DNA of 64,000 nucleotides. Origin: Druceiella hillmani. Taxonomy: Eukaryota > Arthropoda > Insecta > Lepidoptera > Hepialidae. Made by a program: the position numbers and the translations under genes. Within the stretch, counting starts at the first letter, position 1. Each line of letters starts with the position of its first letter. The stretch covers positions 5,002,001 to 5,066,000 of the forward strand of contig JAYKKI010000088.1 of assembly GCA_039881145.1 (NCBI GenBank), in the 5' to 3' direction. The notes beneath the pieces were generated by a model, which worked only from the letters and a program-made list of their open reading frames with translations, was not told where the DNA came from and did no database searches. This document shows, piece by piece, positions 13,100 to 27,012 of the stretch.

Positions 13100-16000
13100 A
13101 TATATACATAAGTTGTTAGCTTATTATCAGCATTCTAGGTGCAATCACGAATATTTGGATAATATATTTACTCCACTATGCTTAATTTTTAAAAATTTTT
13201 AATAACGAAATTTTTGTACTTTTTATCTTTAAATTGTGAATTAAAGGAAACCTGATTGCAAGAAAATCTTTGTAATTGTTGCATTATACATACAGGAACA
13301 AATTGAAAAGAAAAACAATAATTGAACATTATATAATGAGACACTGTCTTCTTAAATAAACAAATTTGGTTTTTTTGGAAAGAAAAAAAAATTGTATTTT
13401 CCTTAAGTAACAGCTCGATTTTTCGGAATAAACTTACACGGGACATCAGTGCGCATCAACGTTTCCACTCGTGCGAAATTTTTTAACATTTTGTCAAATA
13501 ATTTCAAAATCATTAGCCAACAAAACAGTTAGCAATAACTTATTTTCGCGTTTATAATTTAGTCTAAAAAGTTGAGAATAATCTAGGAAATTATTAGGAT
13601 AGTTTGATCATTTGTTAATGGTGTCATATCACTCGTTAATGGTGTCGTGTTCTCACATAAACTACGAGGTGTAGGTATTTTATATTAAAAATTATTAGTA
13701 CCATAATATCATTGATCTCGCTTTATAAACTCTCTGCGGTTATATGTCCGATAAATTCATTACTTTCTTAGTGCAGACAAGTATTCCCTAGACTGTAAGG
13801 TTCCGTAATATGAGGTCCTTCAGCACACAAAGCAACTCCAACTTGGTTGATTTTTAAATATAAAGTTGCAAACGATATTTTCTCATGCCTTCAAAAAATA
13901 TTTTTTTTTATAAGTCCAAACACTAATAGACAAAGACCAATACCAATTGTTATTTTTAAATGATTAATGATACAACACTAATTCATATTGTCAAATGATA
14001 TTTAAAAAATGGCAGTTAAGGTATGATGTAAACAAACTATTTTTTTTCCTTCAATCGCCAAGAAAAATAATAATTGTATTTAAACAATATAACCTCCTAA
14101 ATTTATTTAAATATTTCTTCATATATCCATAATATATCAAACACCACATTACAATTATGGAAACCTTTATAGAAGTAAATTACTTGTTTATTTTACTTCA
14201 TATTTTCATATTTATTTTATGACAGTAAACAAAATCATTTTAAAATGAAACCCTTAACAGAGAACAAAACACAAATCTAAATTTTTATAGAAACCCCATC
14301 CATATTAAATGTACGCTAGTGGTCATAAAATACCATAAATTCGCTCTACGAGATGATAATATAAGTTAAAGTAGCGACTACGTCTCGTGAATGCTAAATC
14401 GCCGTAGACCGCCACCCTGCCGTGTGAAAGCTTAACGGTTATGAACGAGCTTAGTAAAGCATCAACTGTCGGAAAAGCATAGATGTTTGGGAATGCACCG
14501 AAAAAGTTTTAATCTAGTGAAGGTGTTGCGTGTTTTTTTTACTTTTAATATTACGTGGAGATCTATGATGCTAGTTATTTCACATTTTCTTGAAATAATT
14601 TCAGAAGATATTATCGTATTAATATTGTTATACATTTTATTATACATATGCCTATTTATCATATTATAATTTATTATAATTACAAAACAAGAATAGTTTC
14701 AATAATCTTTTTTATGTATTTATATCTCAAACTCGCTCTTATAACATTGTCATTGATAATACTGATTATTTGATGGATAAATGGTTGTGAATATTTTTTT
14801 TAATTTCACTCATCCAAGAACGTCTTCGTGACTGTAGAATAAAAATAGCGGTTTATATAATGTAAAACCTGATGCAAAACGGCTGTAACTTTTTAAAAAT
14901 TCAAACTTGTTATTAGTAATTCAAAGACTATTTAAATATCGTTCCAAAATTAGTGAAGTAATCAGGTATATTACGAATGTATCTGCGTTTTTCTAACACG
15001 ATTTTTTTAAAAGCTGGCTGAAGCCAATTTTTTTTATTACATCTCTTGATCATAAGTACATCACCTAGAGGCAGCAGTGAAAGCACATCGGAACATAGTT
15101 GTTCACATTTGTCAGGGAACTGAATTTTTCATAATAAATATATAGTATATACGTATCTGACATATTGTCATCATATAATATTATATAAATAGAGATGGAA
15201 ATAATGACGGTCGAGTTCTAAAAGCAGATGTACCCAGGTCGGTCATTTTGTCGGATTATTTCAAATTTATACATATTTTTGGCTGGCTCGGTCATATTAG
15301 AATGAACTTTCTTGATTTTTTAGCTTGATATGGGTTTACCAACTCTGTTATTTGGAATACTGAGACATTTTCATACATCTTGATTTTTGTTACGTAATAT
15401 TTTTAAAATATTTTAACGTTTTACATTTGTTTTTAGTGTTCTGTACCTAAGCTGCAAATCCTTACATTACCCCAAATTCTTCCGTTTATTAATAAGTTTT
15501 TGATAAGAAATACAATTTTCGTATCAACAAAAAATTTAAAGTACACAATTTAAAGGACATAAATCTACTGCGGAAACACGGGTTTCTTACATTCGATAGG
15601 TATCTATCTAAGATAGACATTTTCAAATGAAATGGAAATCTCTATAATATTTTTATCCTAGTGTTTTTCTTCGTACAAAGACCTGCCGTAAAACTTGCTA
15701 ATTTTGTAGTAACAGAAAAAAAATAATCCATTGCATGAGATAATGAATGGTATATTATGTAAATAGATTTAATGTATAATTTTTCCATCATTGCTACATT
15801 CGCAGAATGAATACGTACAGTGTTTTGCTAACAAATATATTTCCACTAACAATATTTTGTACCAAGAAATTTTATTCCCAACATCAAAAATTGTCGTTAG
15901 ACCTTGTCATTACCTCACAAATAAAATCTTCAAAATAACGTCGATGTTCAAAACACCAAATAACAATACAACTATAAACACACATACACGACATCGATCC

Positions 16001-16122
16001 CCCGCATGTCGTCGAAAAAATCTTATTTACTTTATCATAAAAATAAGGTCCTTCCTTTCCTAAATAACTACCTTAAAAAGTCAGTGCTAAATTTTTGGAT
16101 ATTTTGGAAGCTTCATGAAAAG

Positions 16123-16168
16123 CATTCGAGGTTTATATTATTGACTTATATAATATAAACCTCGAATG
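16123..16168. repeat. perfect inverted repeat, 19-bp arms
   Basis: CATTCGAGGTTTATATTAT and its exact reverse complement, separated by 8 bases. No flanking gene. Confidence 0.8.
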
Positions 16169-18344
16169 GCCGTTAAAAATATAGCCGTTATATGCCAACT
16201 AGCAGTTTAGAAACACGAGACTTTTTTCGTAATTTGGTTGCGGGACTTGATATCTCTTATGACTATATAATGCATATGCCGTAGGAAAGTAACAAATGCA
16301 AGATCCTCATAATAATCCTAAGAAAATTGCAAATATACGTACAATTATCAGTAAATAAAGACAATTTCGATTAATTTTAATAAATTTTAGATTACTTACA
16401 AACTTCCCGGTCTGATTAAAAAAGGAATATAAATGTCAATTGCTGATTGGCTCACCGGGTATTCTATCCATGTAAACCTGTGTTCTTTCTTTGAATGGTC
16501 ATTCTAAGTAAAGTGGTTATAGTTGCTAGAGCTAAGAAAAAATAGACAAGGCATTATTTATTAGAGTAATTGCATTTGGAAAAAAAATCATTTCAATAAA
16601 TATTGAATGTAAAATAGAATTCTTTCAATAAAAATGCCTTGTTTGTTTCGATCCAAGAGTGCGGTTACAAAAATGAACGCTTAGACTAACTAGAAGCATT
16701 GCGGTGATTATGAAATGGGCAAAGACATTTTCTTTATTTCTTGATGATCATTTCCGTAGATTCCTAGGGTTGTAATAATAATCCAACTATAAAGATAATT
16801 CCACTACCTTTAAACACGTATATTATCGATCAGTAAAATCTGAGAAAAATGGGGATAAGTTTTATGTGGATAAAAATTATTAGCATGGTCATAGCTTTTT
16901 TTTATGAACAATCTACTTATTCAAATCTAGACTGAATCCAGAAGCATTAGTAACAGCATACATAACAATACAATATAAATTCATCATAAATTATATCAAA
17001 ATGTTATGACTTTTCTCGTATTTTATTTATTATTCAGTTACTACAACGCGTACATTAAACTCTAATTTTAATGTGTATAACTCAAATTGCACACTCATCA
17101 CAATTACTTGTACCACCTTCACGGATGTTTCAACATCTCTATATTTCCACAAAATTGTGCTAACAATAAAAAGAATAATAAGAACTAACCGTAAAAGAGC
17201 TCGCAATTGGTTTCTTTTTTTTTCTTTTACGATACCAACTAATATAAAAAACCAGAAAATCCTGTTGTTGGCTCGGACAGGGAAAAGTCCATAAAGTGTA
17301 GGGCCAAAGTCTTACAAGTGTAAAAATTACATTATTAAAAACAAACTCCTTAAAAGCTATATTTAAATTGTCGAACAGACAAAAAAAATCATTGTTTTTT
17401 ATGAAGTCAAGTTACTTTTCATAACAGTGGGTAAATGCTATTTATAGAGTGTTATTTGAACCAAAAAGAATAAACAAAGTGCAAATAATGTCTCGTTGTA
17501 TCCTTCATAAATTGATGTAACGTAGTAATCCATTAAACTCAGAGTCGACAAGGTTGTCGAAAAAAAGCCAAGTAAACACAAAAAAAGCGAAAAAGACATT
17601 CATTCGACAGTAAGATAATTACAATTCATTTTTAATTAAATTAGAGGATGGTTTCGAAAAGCGATTAGCGTTGATTTTTTCTGTAATCCTTTATAAAAAG
17701 TGACGATGTATTTCGTTAGATTTATCTTATTAATTTTATTTCTGGTCAAAATTTTTTTGATTTATTAAAAATGTAATATATAAGCGATCACGAAAATAGT
17801 TTCAAAGATGTTTTTGTAACAAATAACATTTTTTGTCCTTTCTTGATTATTAACAGATGAATTGTTTGTTTTTTTTATATTCTAAGAATTACTAGCTTTA
17901 TCTAGTCCCTAATTTTTTTCAGTATGTTCGTGAAAACACATCCTTCGGAAGTGAACCTTCTTTGTTGTTATTTATTTATTTATAATTAGTTTATTTACAC
18001 ATACATTCATTGAATGTAAAGTAATGATTGATATTAATAATGTGTAATGTAAACATTACTCACATGATTTATGATTAACAATGAAAATAATTTAAAATAG
18101 AATACAACATTTAATATGATCTCAGGACACTAGCTGATACAGTAATCACTTTTAAGTCATAAAAATAACAACCATCTCTAACCTCAATTTCAATTTAAAC
18201 GTTCAGTTCAATAAATATGAGAAACGATTTTATTAAAACACTCACGGTCGGTTTCTATTTCACAATTTTTTGTATGAAGAATTTCATACAAACGAGTTAA
18301 GGAATAGATATCTATTCGACTAAAAGTACTCAGAAATCCGCCAT

Positions 18345-18505
18345 AATTCAAATAAATCCATGGATTGTATTACGGTAGCGTCATGAGTCACTAAAAATAT
18401 TATGGGTAAATATTCCGAAGGGAAATTTTCCAATTATTTTTTAGTATTTTATTAAAAATTTCAATGACAACAATATTTTATCAAATACGATTCAAACAAC
18501 GTTTG
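18345..18505 (+). repeat. dispersed repeat, copy 2
   Basis: Diverged copy of 6955-7130. The best-preserved part is AATGACAACAATATTTTATC at about 18471-18490. Confidence 0.55.
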
Positions 18506-18771
18506 GGGTTTTGCTGACTTATGATAAAAATACAGAAGATATAAACTATCTTAATTTCCCACGAATTTTCAATAAAAGTCCATATTATTGAATACTGCAT
18601 ATAATTTTTTTTGTTTTGAAAATTCAACAACTTTTTTGGCAAATTACTTCTCTTACCGCCACGGGCAAAGAAGTTAAACTTAGAAGCAATTTATTTCAAA
18701 GTTCGCCTTTAGATGCAATCGGAACTGCCATTGGTATTTCCTAATCGATACATAAGGCGAACTCATTGCTA

Positions 18772-18890
18772 TAAGAGTAATTTCTTTCAGCCAACCAGTA
18801 AATCAGTCCAACTTCGCTAGATGCGCCGCGCCGTCTAAAGGACGTAAGCCTGTGACTAACCCAGCACACCATTGTGACACGGCGACATGA
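18772..18890 (-). mobile_element. SINE-like repeat, copy 2
   Basis: Shares AGAGTAAT(T/C)TCTT, CAGCC(A/G)A, the CGCGCCGTC(T/A)AAAGG block and TGTGA...CC...CACA.CAT with copy 1 at 1864-2016, in the same order. About 35 bp containing the B-box-like motif is missing. Confidence 0.45.
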
Positions 18891-18894
18891 TATA

Positions 18895-21800
18895 ATATCA
18901 AAAGTCTTCAACTAACGGATATCGGTCTCGTTAAATCAATATAGCAAGTCGGCTTTTAAAAGTTTCTGAGTACAAAATTAAACGATTGTAAACGCTATTA
19001 CATCAAAGCGGGACGTACCTAACACTTCATTCGGCCTTGAATGGTGAGCGATACAAGTATTAACTCGCAGGCAGGAAAATCAATTTTACTTTTAATTCAC
19101 TGTATTTCTGAAGTCTTTTATAAAATAATGAAATGTTTAAATGTAATTATGATTAAAAAAATGTATAAATTTTTATGTCATAGAAAAATTTATTATTTCT
19201 CCATAAAAAAGGCCTAAATTAGAAAATATTGCGGATTATTTTCATTATAATTTTTAATCATTTGTTTTAAAAACAAACAATAAAAAAAAAAAAATTTTAA
19301 ATATGCTATATTTAAAATGAACTAATGTTTTATATAAAGCGAAACGTCTTTCTGTTCATCCTGAAATTGCTATAAATTATTATATTAATCGTGACCTTAC
19401 TTTCATCACGTCACGTTAAGTGTTAAATATTTTGAGCCACCTAAGAGATATTATTAAAATGTATGTTTTTTCGCACTTGTTGGTTTTTGATCTCACAACT
19501 GTCCATTCAAGTAAGCTATCGCCACCAAATTTAGTCTGATATAGATCATGGGGTGAGCCTAAAATTATATCAGAGATAAAGATACACCGATCATGTTTTA
19601 GAGTTCAACTAGAAAGAATGGATAAGACCAAAACTTGAAGATAGTTTGCAGTCAGTAGCCAACCAGCAGATGCCCTCTTATTCAACCGGGGCTCAGATGG
19701 GCAAATGACATTAAGGCTTATTTGCATACCTCATGTTACATGCGTGAAAGCAGAAATATGGGACCATTTACAATAAAAGGACACACTATAGAAGACCCGA
19801 GTTTCTAATAGACTGTAGTGCCACTGAATATTGGTAGAAGTAGTAGTACAGTTTATGTGGCAGGATAACAAATAAATGTTCCATGTTGACTTGCTCGCGT
19901 GAATTAGTACTACCACTAATAGTATATTTCGACATTTCTAACAATTTGACACAGATATAATTGTTTCAAGAGGAAGCATAAATCTTTGGCAAATTTCAAG
20001 AATTAGATTCGGTGTTCATTCACTTAATATTAAATAATGTTTACTGCAACATGTCAATAAATGATGCAACGTGTAAACTAAATCTACATTAGACCAAGTA
20101 TAATTCCTTTTTTTTTTATAATTTCATCATAAATGCACACTAGAGAAACTATACGCAACAGATGGAATTTTTAAAAACAATATAACACTTAAAGTGTTTG
20201 GCTACTTATGCTAGAGAGGGAACAAAAGCCGATCAACAGAAACTGGCATGTGACAATAAAGCAGGTAAATTAGGATAGATGAATATTTAATTAAATTTTA
20301 TTCCTTATTTTTACCTACATATATGTGATTGTAAGTAAAACATAACGATCTCATAAATCATGATGAATTCACCCATAGTCACCTAACGAATATAACGACA
20401 GCAAACCCGCCGTTAATTTGTGACGCTATTAGGCGCAGCACTGCACCAGCGTGCCGGCAGTGATCGGTGGTTAAATGATATGACAAAATAGTGGAAGTGC
20501 TAGTAATAACTTGTGAGATATCGAATACTTCTTAACAATTATTGTTCAACATTTATAATAAATCAGTTGCGTGTCGGAACATGCTTGGAGTGGAATTGGT
20601 TTTATTTCGCAAGCAAACTTTAAAATGATAAATAGTTAATGTTAATTCAGTTTTATTTCAGACGGTCCTTTTCAGTTATATCTCACTTAAGATGATGGAT
20701 AAAAAAAATTGGTTCTCACTTTTGAGAAGTATACAGAAATTGTATTTTGCCGTATATTCATTGAGATTCATATCGCATGCATCTGTTTGCAAAATTGCAT
20801 ATATGTAGATCTAAACTGCTTTACCCTCGCTTAAGTCTGAAGAAAAATCTTTGTTTAATGTCAATTAATATATCTGCTGTGATCAATTCTTTTCCGCGTC
20901 GAAGGATTAAATAAATTTTTGGAACACCATTATAATAAAATCGATTTAAGATACAAACAATTTGAGAAATCCCTAATCCCATTAAAGGGGAAAATTGGAA
21001 AACCTGCATGATTCGTTCTCACTTTTTAAAAATTTAAAAAACTTTTAATAAAAATTTCTGCACAGCTATCAATTTTAAATTAGGCGTACGAATGAAATAT
21101 TCTAACTAAAGAGGACATAGTTTTTTGCTCGATTTTTCTAGATAAGGTATTTTTTCTCACATTATAATATGAATCACAAACCAGTAGTCATAATTCTCAA
21201 GACGTATCCTGTTATATATCTTACTTAAATTATCACAAAATAACTCTTTATGGAACAGTAGAAATTTCATAAAAAACTGAATATTTTTTAATATTTAGAA
21301 TTATTTCAAGTTCCGAAAATGTTATTTTAATTGAAACACACTTTATAAAACCTGTTTCCATTTTCGACAAAACCCGTCATTTTACTTTTAGTCTTGAAAT
21401 TGTTTCTTTGAAAATTACACTTGTTAGAAGCATATATTTATAATGTTTAATATAAAACTAATTAATACGTTATATAGAGTTAATAAATTAAAGTTACTGA
21501 ACTGTCTTACGTATACCTTACATTGTAAAATTTAATACATATTTCAGACCTAGTAACGCATTTAATAGCAGCCCGAGTCTGTGAACACCGTCGTACCAAA
21601 GATAGTTTTCTAAACTTTGTCGAGTCAAAACTAGACGGTAAGTTATTTACTACCCACTTTCTTGCTTCTATTATGTTTAACCTAAGTAGTTGATTTTTAG
21701 TACCTACTTTGTGATGGTGATGTAATGCCGACCAATCATTAAAATTATTGTAGACATCAATAGTTATTTTAATCCAGCTGTGATCTATTTTCATACCAAA

Positions 21801-21970
21801 TATTATTTGAATTTTGCTTTTAAATTTTGAAATTAATTATTTTATTTACGGTTGTTTTTAGTTTCAGATCTTTTAATTTAAGCTTAAATAATAACTTTTT
21901 ATATCTTCTAAAGAAGTTACAAGAGTGCAGTTTATAACTGCAAGCTTATAATAAGAATTTTCTGACGTCT
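18895..21970. other. intergenic, no gene recognised
   Basis: Only short frames without recognisable motifs. A GC-richer patch lies at 20400-20475. Confidence 0.5.
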
Positions 21971-21974
21971 AAAC

Positions 21975-22252
21975 TTTTAAAACCGGAAACAAAATTTATA
22001 TTTATACTACTCTTATTAGATCAATAATTTTGTACAGTAGTGAATGTTGGCCTTTGACAAAAGCAGATGAAGCTAAACTTCTTTTACATATTTGGCCCTG
22101 TCAAAGAAAATGACAAATGGAGAATTTTGTTTAGTCATGAAATATATAGAAAATTTAAACAACCACATATTGTCCGAGTCATTAAATCTTTTCGTATCAG
22201 ATGGCTTGGGCACCCTGAAAATATCTCAGAAAGAAATATGAAATCACTATAG
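21975..22252 (+). mobile_element. RTE-like LINE reverse transcriptase C-terminal relic
   Basis: TTLIRSIILYSSECWPLTKA, DEAKLL, and after a +1 frame change YIFGPVKENDKWRI, then FKQPHIVRVIKSFRIRWLGH. These match the pattern 'KTLIRPvltYgsEtWtltKade..L..FERkvLR.i.GPv.e.g.WR.r.n.El..l....di...iK..RLrWlGHv.R' of insect and vertebrate endonuclease-reverse transcriptases. Only the last fifth of the protein is present. Confidence 0.75.
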
Positions 22253-23159
22253 TCCATGAATCAGCACTCTACTAACCTCTTTTTGCCTTCGTGGAAACAA
22301 TTTTCTTTTATTTAGAACTTTCGTTATGGCTGTTCATTTCCCTTTGAAATGCAAAACCCTAATAATACCTTTCGCAAGCTCAAGGTGGAAGCGAAAATAT
22401 TGCTGTAAATTTCTTAAAATTTGCATTAATTTGAATATATAGTTTTTTTTTAATTTTTTCAATGCAAAATAAAATTCAACATTACCGCTATTAGATAAAA
22501 AAACACTTATTCTGATAAATTTTTATTTATAAATAAGTAAACACGGCACTAGAAAAATGTAAAAAAATTTTTCAACGAATTTTTCAATATGTTCATGTTG
22601 TAAACAATTTAATAGAAATACTATGAACCATTAAATGATTTTAAGAATCTAAATGCTTAGAGAAACCTCGTAGTGCGAGTTCTGCTCTTAATCGACTGAT
22701 TTTTTAAGACCACAAATTTTATGAATTGTAACCTTAAGAAAAACTGATGTTTACGTGCGCATTTTGAATCAATTATTTTTACAGTTAAATAACATATATC
22801 AGATTGAAGCATTTACAATTGAGGTCTTCAGTATTAGGAGGTCGCTAGTAATAAATATTGTTTGGGAAATATACTAAACGGGTTTCGGTAGCAGAAACAC
22901 ACGAATTTGGGTTAAAATTAATCCATATGCAATGCCTTATTTATGTATAGATCAGAAACGACAAGGTGTATAAAAGGAACAGTGCATTATAAAAATATAC
23001 AATTCATCTCATACACTCTGCTACAGCTGTCGTCTACACTTTTGAAATGTTTATAACTCATATTTTATTTCAATATTGATTAATATTTTTTTAATTATCG
23101 TAATATATTATTTATTGAATCGGAAAAGATTTTAATAACCTTATTACTGAAATATTTAC

Positions 23160-23265
23160 AATTAAGTGAAACTACGTGATGTACTATTATTTCTACTTTC
23201 TTTAAGTTCTTTACCACAACCTAGATTTTGTTGTATTACAACATCTTCAGGTGGGCTATTAGCAA
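23160..23265 (-). repeat. single-arm copy of the hammerhead-like repeat family
   Basis: Minus-strand arm: TGAAACTACGTGATGTA flank at 23167, then the core whose reverse complement reads CCCACCTGAAGATGTTG ... with GAAA changed to AAAA. A MITE-like hairpin begins about 160 bp further on. Confidence 0.75.
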
Positions 23266-23424
23266 AGATAAACTAAACTATTTGCCTAATTTCGAAATAG
23301 TTGAATTTTGATTATAAAACTCTTTTATTTAAGTTATAATTCTTCAGGCACGCTATGAAAAAATGATGAGGGTGACATTTTAAAAATGCAGAGTGCAGTT
23401 GGCAACGGCGCAACGCACGTCAAG

Positions 23425-23612
23425 GAATTATTACACACTTTTCTCTTACCAACTAGTAATCATAACGATAATTCGAACAAATGAGTTCACAGTACCATTT
23501 TTGACTATCGAGTCACAAAAATGATCAAGTCAAGGTACTGTGACGGCATTTGTTCGAATTATTGCAGTTACCAAGCGATCATTAGTTGGCAAGAGGAAAA
23601 ATGCGTATTTCT
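23425..23612. mobile_element. hairpin MITE-like element
   Basis: The left arm (about 23438-23515: CTCTTACCAACTAGTAATCA, AATTCGAACAAATG, TCACAGTACC) is mirrored by the right arm (about 23523-23612: GGTACTGTGA, CATTTGTTCGAATTATT, ATTAGTTGGCAAGAGG). Arms are about 75 bp with mismatches and a short loop, and no coding capacity. Confidence 0.7.
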
Positions 23613-23781
23613 TTCATGCTGATATGTCATAGTTTATTTTTCTGTTACCATTCTATTTTAAGCCGACCATCTGCCAGACCGTTTTAATTCGGTATGTATT
23701 TATTTGTATTATAAATTGTTAAATACATAAAATTAATAAATTATAATAAATTTTTAGCGTATTTATTTATTTTAATTATTA

Positions 23782-24002
23782 ATTAAACTTTATTGAGTCA
23801 ACAATTCAACACTGCGACATGTCAGTGACGTCCAACATTTTGCTGCCTTTCCATCACAAGTCAATCATCTGCCAAATATGTTCATTATTCATTAAACTTT
23901 ACTTAGTCAACAATTCAAACCTTGCGTATAACACTGCAACATGTCACTAACGTCCAACATTTTGCTGTCTTTCCGTCACAAGTCAATCATATGCCAGATC
24001 AT
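23782..24002 (+). repeat. two-copy tandem duplication, about 109 bp unit
   Basis: Unit 1 (23782-23890) and unit 2 (23891-24002) both read ATTAAACTTTA.T.AGTCAA, then CA.TGTCA.T.ACGTCCAAC, ATTTTGCTG.CTTTCC and TCACAAGTCAATCAT.TGCCA. A third, partial match (ACCATCTGCCAGACCG) is at about 23668. Confidence 0.75.
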
Positions 24003-25316
24003 ATCCAAATTATCGCGCTTCAACTTTATAATAATCTTTTTCAATAATTCAAATTTAACAGTGGTTTATAATTTTAAATTTAACATAATTACTTTTAAAT
24101 TTCATTTGACAGAAGAGTGGATCACCATTTTATTGTTCTTCTGGCTTTCCATCGTTCTTGTATTAGTTCAAAAAAGTACAATTTCTAGCGCGCCTATATA
24201 AATACATGCGACATTTTTTGTATATTGAATTATTACCTATACACAGATACGATTTTAATAAGTCCATACTTCAATTTTACAAGGGTATCTGCCTCGAGAA
24301 AAAGTTTAGTGTAGCGTTAGAAATACTTTTTAAATTATAAGCTGAATACTAAAAGTAAGTATTTGTGAAACTCTAAGTGTCTATAAGCAAGCCAATAAAG
24401 AAAAATCAATTTGGGAAGTCTTTCTAACAGCATGTGTACCTAAAAATTGTAAGTGCTGTCCAATGATTAATTGTCAACGGACTTGACTCATAATCGGTGA
24501 ATTACATACATTATATATATCATAAATAATCGCCTTCAGTATACTCTAAAACTCCGTAAAACATGAACTAAGATTAAATTTCTCAGACCGTTCTGTATCA
24601 TTATATTATTCTGCAAATACTTGTTATTTATGCTTTACTATACTTTACACTGTATTAAGCAAACTTTGTCTCATTTTTATAAGCTGCAAAAGATATAAAA
24701 ACATTTGTCACCGATTGACAACAATGTGGACATTTCTTTTGTGTAATGTGTGAAGGTGATCATGAAAAAAAAACATTTAAACTATGTATCGTTTCAAATA
24801 CACTCAATCTAATCATCTTTTATATTAAAGACTTTATTTCATACAGTTCTACCATTAAACAAACAAATTTTTGCTATAAGCTACAAATAAAATATTATTT
24901 ATACAAGCAATATAAAAACACTAAGAGATGCATCAAACGAGAGTTTAATTGAATATTACCCAAATACCAGTCAAACGAACATTTGGCTGGTTTCTTAGCA
25001 AAAACTTTAAACTGATTACAGACGCGGCTCAATGCTAGGCTGTATCGTGTAATATGGCGCAGCGTATATTTTGATTGAAACATTATCTTGTTGCGAAGAT
25101 ATTTCTTCAATGAAAAAAATACAAAAAAGGTTTCGAGTGCTGATTCTTCTAAAAATTTACAACCAATACGTATTTAGAAGGAATACTGAAATAAATTCAT
25201 ACAATTTGTTGCAAAGTTAATTAATTAGACGATATGGAGTTTATTGAAAATATATTTCAATGTGACCCTGTAACTATTTATTTGCTTTTTAAGTTTTATG
25301 AGTAGATGAATTACTG

Positions 25317-25416
25317 ACTGACTTATTTAGAATTATCAGACTTATTTAGAATTATGAGAAGTCTGACTTATTTAGAATTAGGATTAATAAAATCCTACTT
25401 TATCAGAAGTAGGATT
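25317..25416 (+). repeat. short tandem repeats and a hairpin
   Basis: GACTTATTTAGAATTA occurs three times (about 25319, 25340, 25364). It is followed by the hairpin AATCCTACTT-TATCAG-AAGTAGGATT (25391-25416) and a T run. Though terminator-like in shape, no transcript is known here. Confidence 0.6.
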
Positions 25417-26914
25417 TTTTTAATTTAAATTCTTTGTATTTGCAAAGTGAAGATAATAACCGTAAGCTGTACAACACATTTCATTGAAACGCCAAACTTT
25501 ATAAACGAAACATTGTTAACCTTTTTTTGTCTTAAACTTGCAAAACTTTGCTACTTGCCCCTGGCAATTTCATTTATATCCACACAATTTATAATTAAAA
25601 ATTTTCTAGAATAGCTCAACATAAACACTAGCTAATCAACAATATAGGTATAACGGTAACTCAGTCAACATTAACGGTAACAGCGATTATTCGACTAGTC
25701 TGTACAATCACTTGGCAGTAAGTTAACATTTACCTAGTGACTCATGAACAGTCGCTCAACAGCAGAGAGGAACCTAGAATGGGAAACAAATAACCGTTTT
25801 TTTTACATCTATATAAACGCACCGCAGTTTATAGACCGTTATTTATTACCGGCCGCTGTCTGTGTTGCTACAACGGGATGTAGTTCCATGTAAACTTCGC
25901 AGTGGCGAGAAGTTAATAAATGTTGCCTGATCAAGATTCATTACAGTTATTCTAATAATTTGAACCCAAAGGTAAAAACTAACTCCTAAGATTATTTTGA
26001 GAAGTTGTCCTTAAAAGCTTGCCACGAAATAACTTGGTAACGTAGATATACAAAATTTGGTTTAATGCTATAACAAGACTTAATTCAATTGTTTAAAAGA
26101 AAGAAGAAAATAGCAAGGAATAAAAGATCGCGTAATGGAAGAAGTGTGATTGGACCACATAATAATATTGGATGATTTATTTAGTTGCTTTTATAATTTT
26201 TTACATTAGGCAGTAAGTAACTTTTTAATAAAAATGTTTACGTTTTTTTTACTCCTTACGTGTTTTTTTATAAATCTACTAAAAAAAGCCTCATCGAACT
26301 TCACTTTTGTATAAAATAATGCAGAAAAATGAAACTCGTTTAAAATATTGAATGAAATTTTGCTAATATTAACCTTTCTATAAATATACCCAAATTAACA
26401 GGGACAAATTACTACACACTAACTATTCTATTTAGATAAATCTTTAAAATTGTTTCACCCACTTGCCTTCTTTCTCATTTTAATGATGATTTCCAAACAT
26501 TTTTGCATTTTTATCCCTTTTCAAAATTATAGTCGAATTAAAGTCATGGAGTTGAGTAAATTTAAGCATTCATGTGGATTTCATTGCTTAAAAGCATTGT
26601 CGCATCAATTTTAATGTATTCTAAATTATTTATTTATTATTTGTAATGTACAAACACGTAAAGCGGACTTATTATTACAGGGGCAACCTCTTTCAATCAA
26701 CAAAACAATCACCAAGTACACGTGTTGTGATCATGTAATGTGTTGCAGATGACTGCCATAGATAATAAATACAATTTTCAAAATAAAGTTAAAAGAAGTT
26801 AGAAATATAATGAACACAAGCAGAAATATACTGGCATAATAACGAAAAGTAACAAATAATAAGTAACAAAGAAAAATATTTAAAAAAAAAACAAAAGATA
26901 TACATGTACACTAC

Positions 26915-27012
26915 GCACATGCACGCACGCACGCACTTTTGCACGCACGCACGAACGCTCGCTGGCATGTACGCACGCGCGCCCGACCGCTTGCCCGAGC
27001 ACACACGCACGC
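26915..27012. repeat. imperfect GCAC-rich simple repeat
   Basis: CACGCACGCACGCAC units with interruptions (GAACGCTCGCTGGC, GCGCGCCCGACC). Confidence 0.85.

Larger units (their letters stand above)
7140..18330. other. intergenic, no gene recognised
   Basis: Eleven kilobases of AT-rich DNA with short, low-complexity frames only. It has a (TA)n at 11528-11548, a GC-richer patch at 11275-11350, the microsatellite at 13046 and the perfect inverted repeat at 16123. The exon-like reading at about 8160-8290 (minus) is discussed among rejected items. Confidence 0.5.

Noticed and set aside
19731..19916. Short minus-strand frame near 19700 with some protein-like look
   Set aside because: Stops in all frames on both sides and no recognisable motif.
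25391..25416. Hairpin followed by a T run, like a bacterial terminator
   Set aside because: The window is eukaryotic and no transcript ends here.
26789..27010. Minus-strand cysteine- and arginine-rich frame
   Set aside because: It is produced by the GCAC-type simple repeat plus AT-rich sequence.
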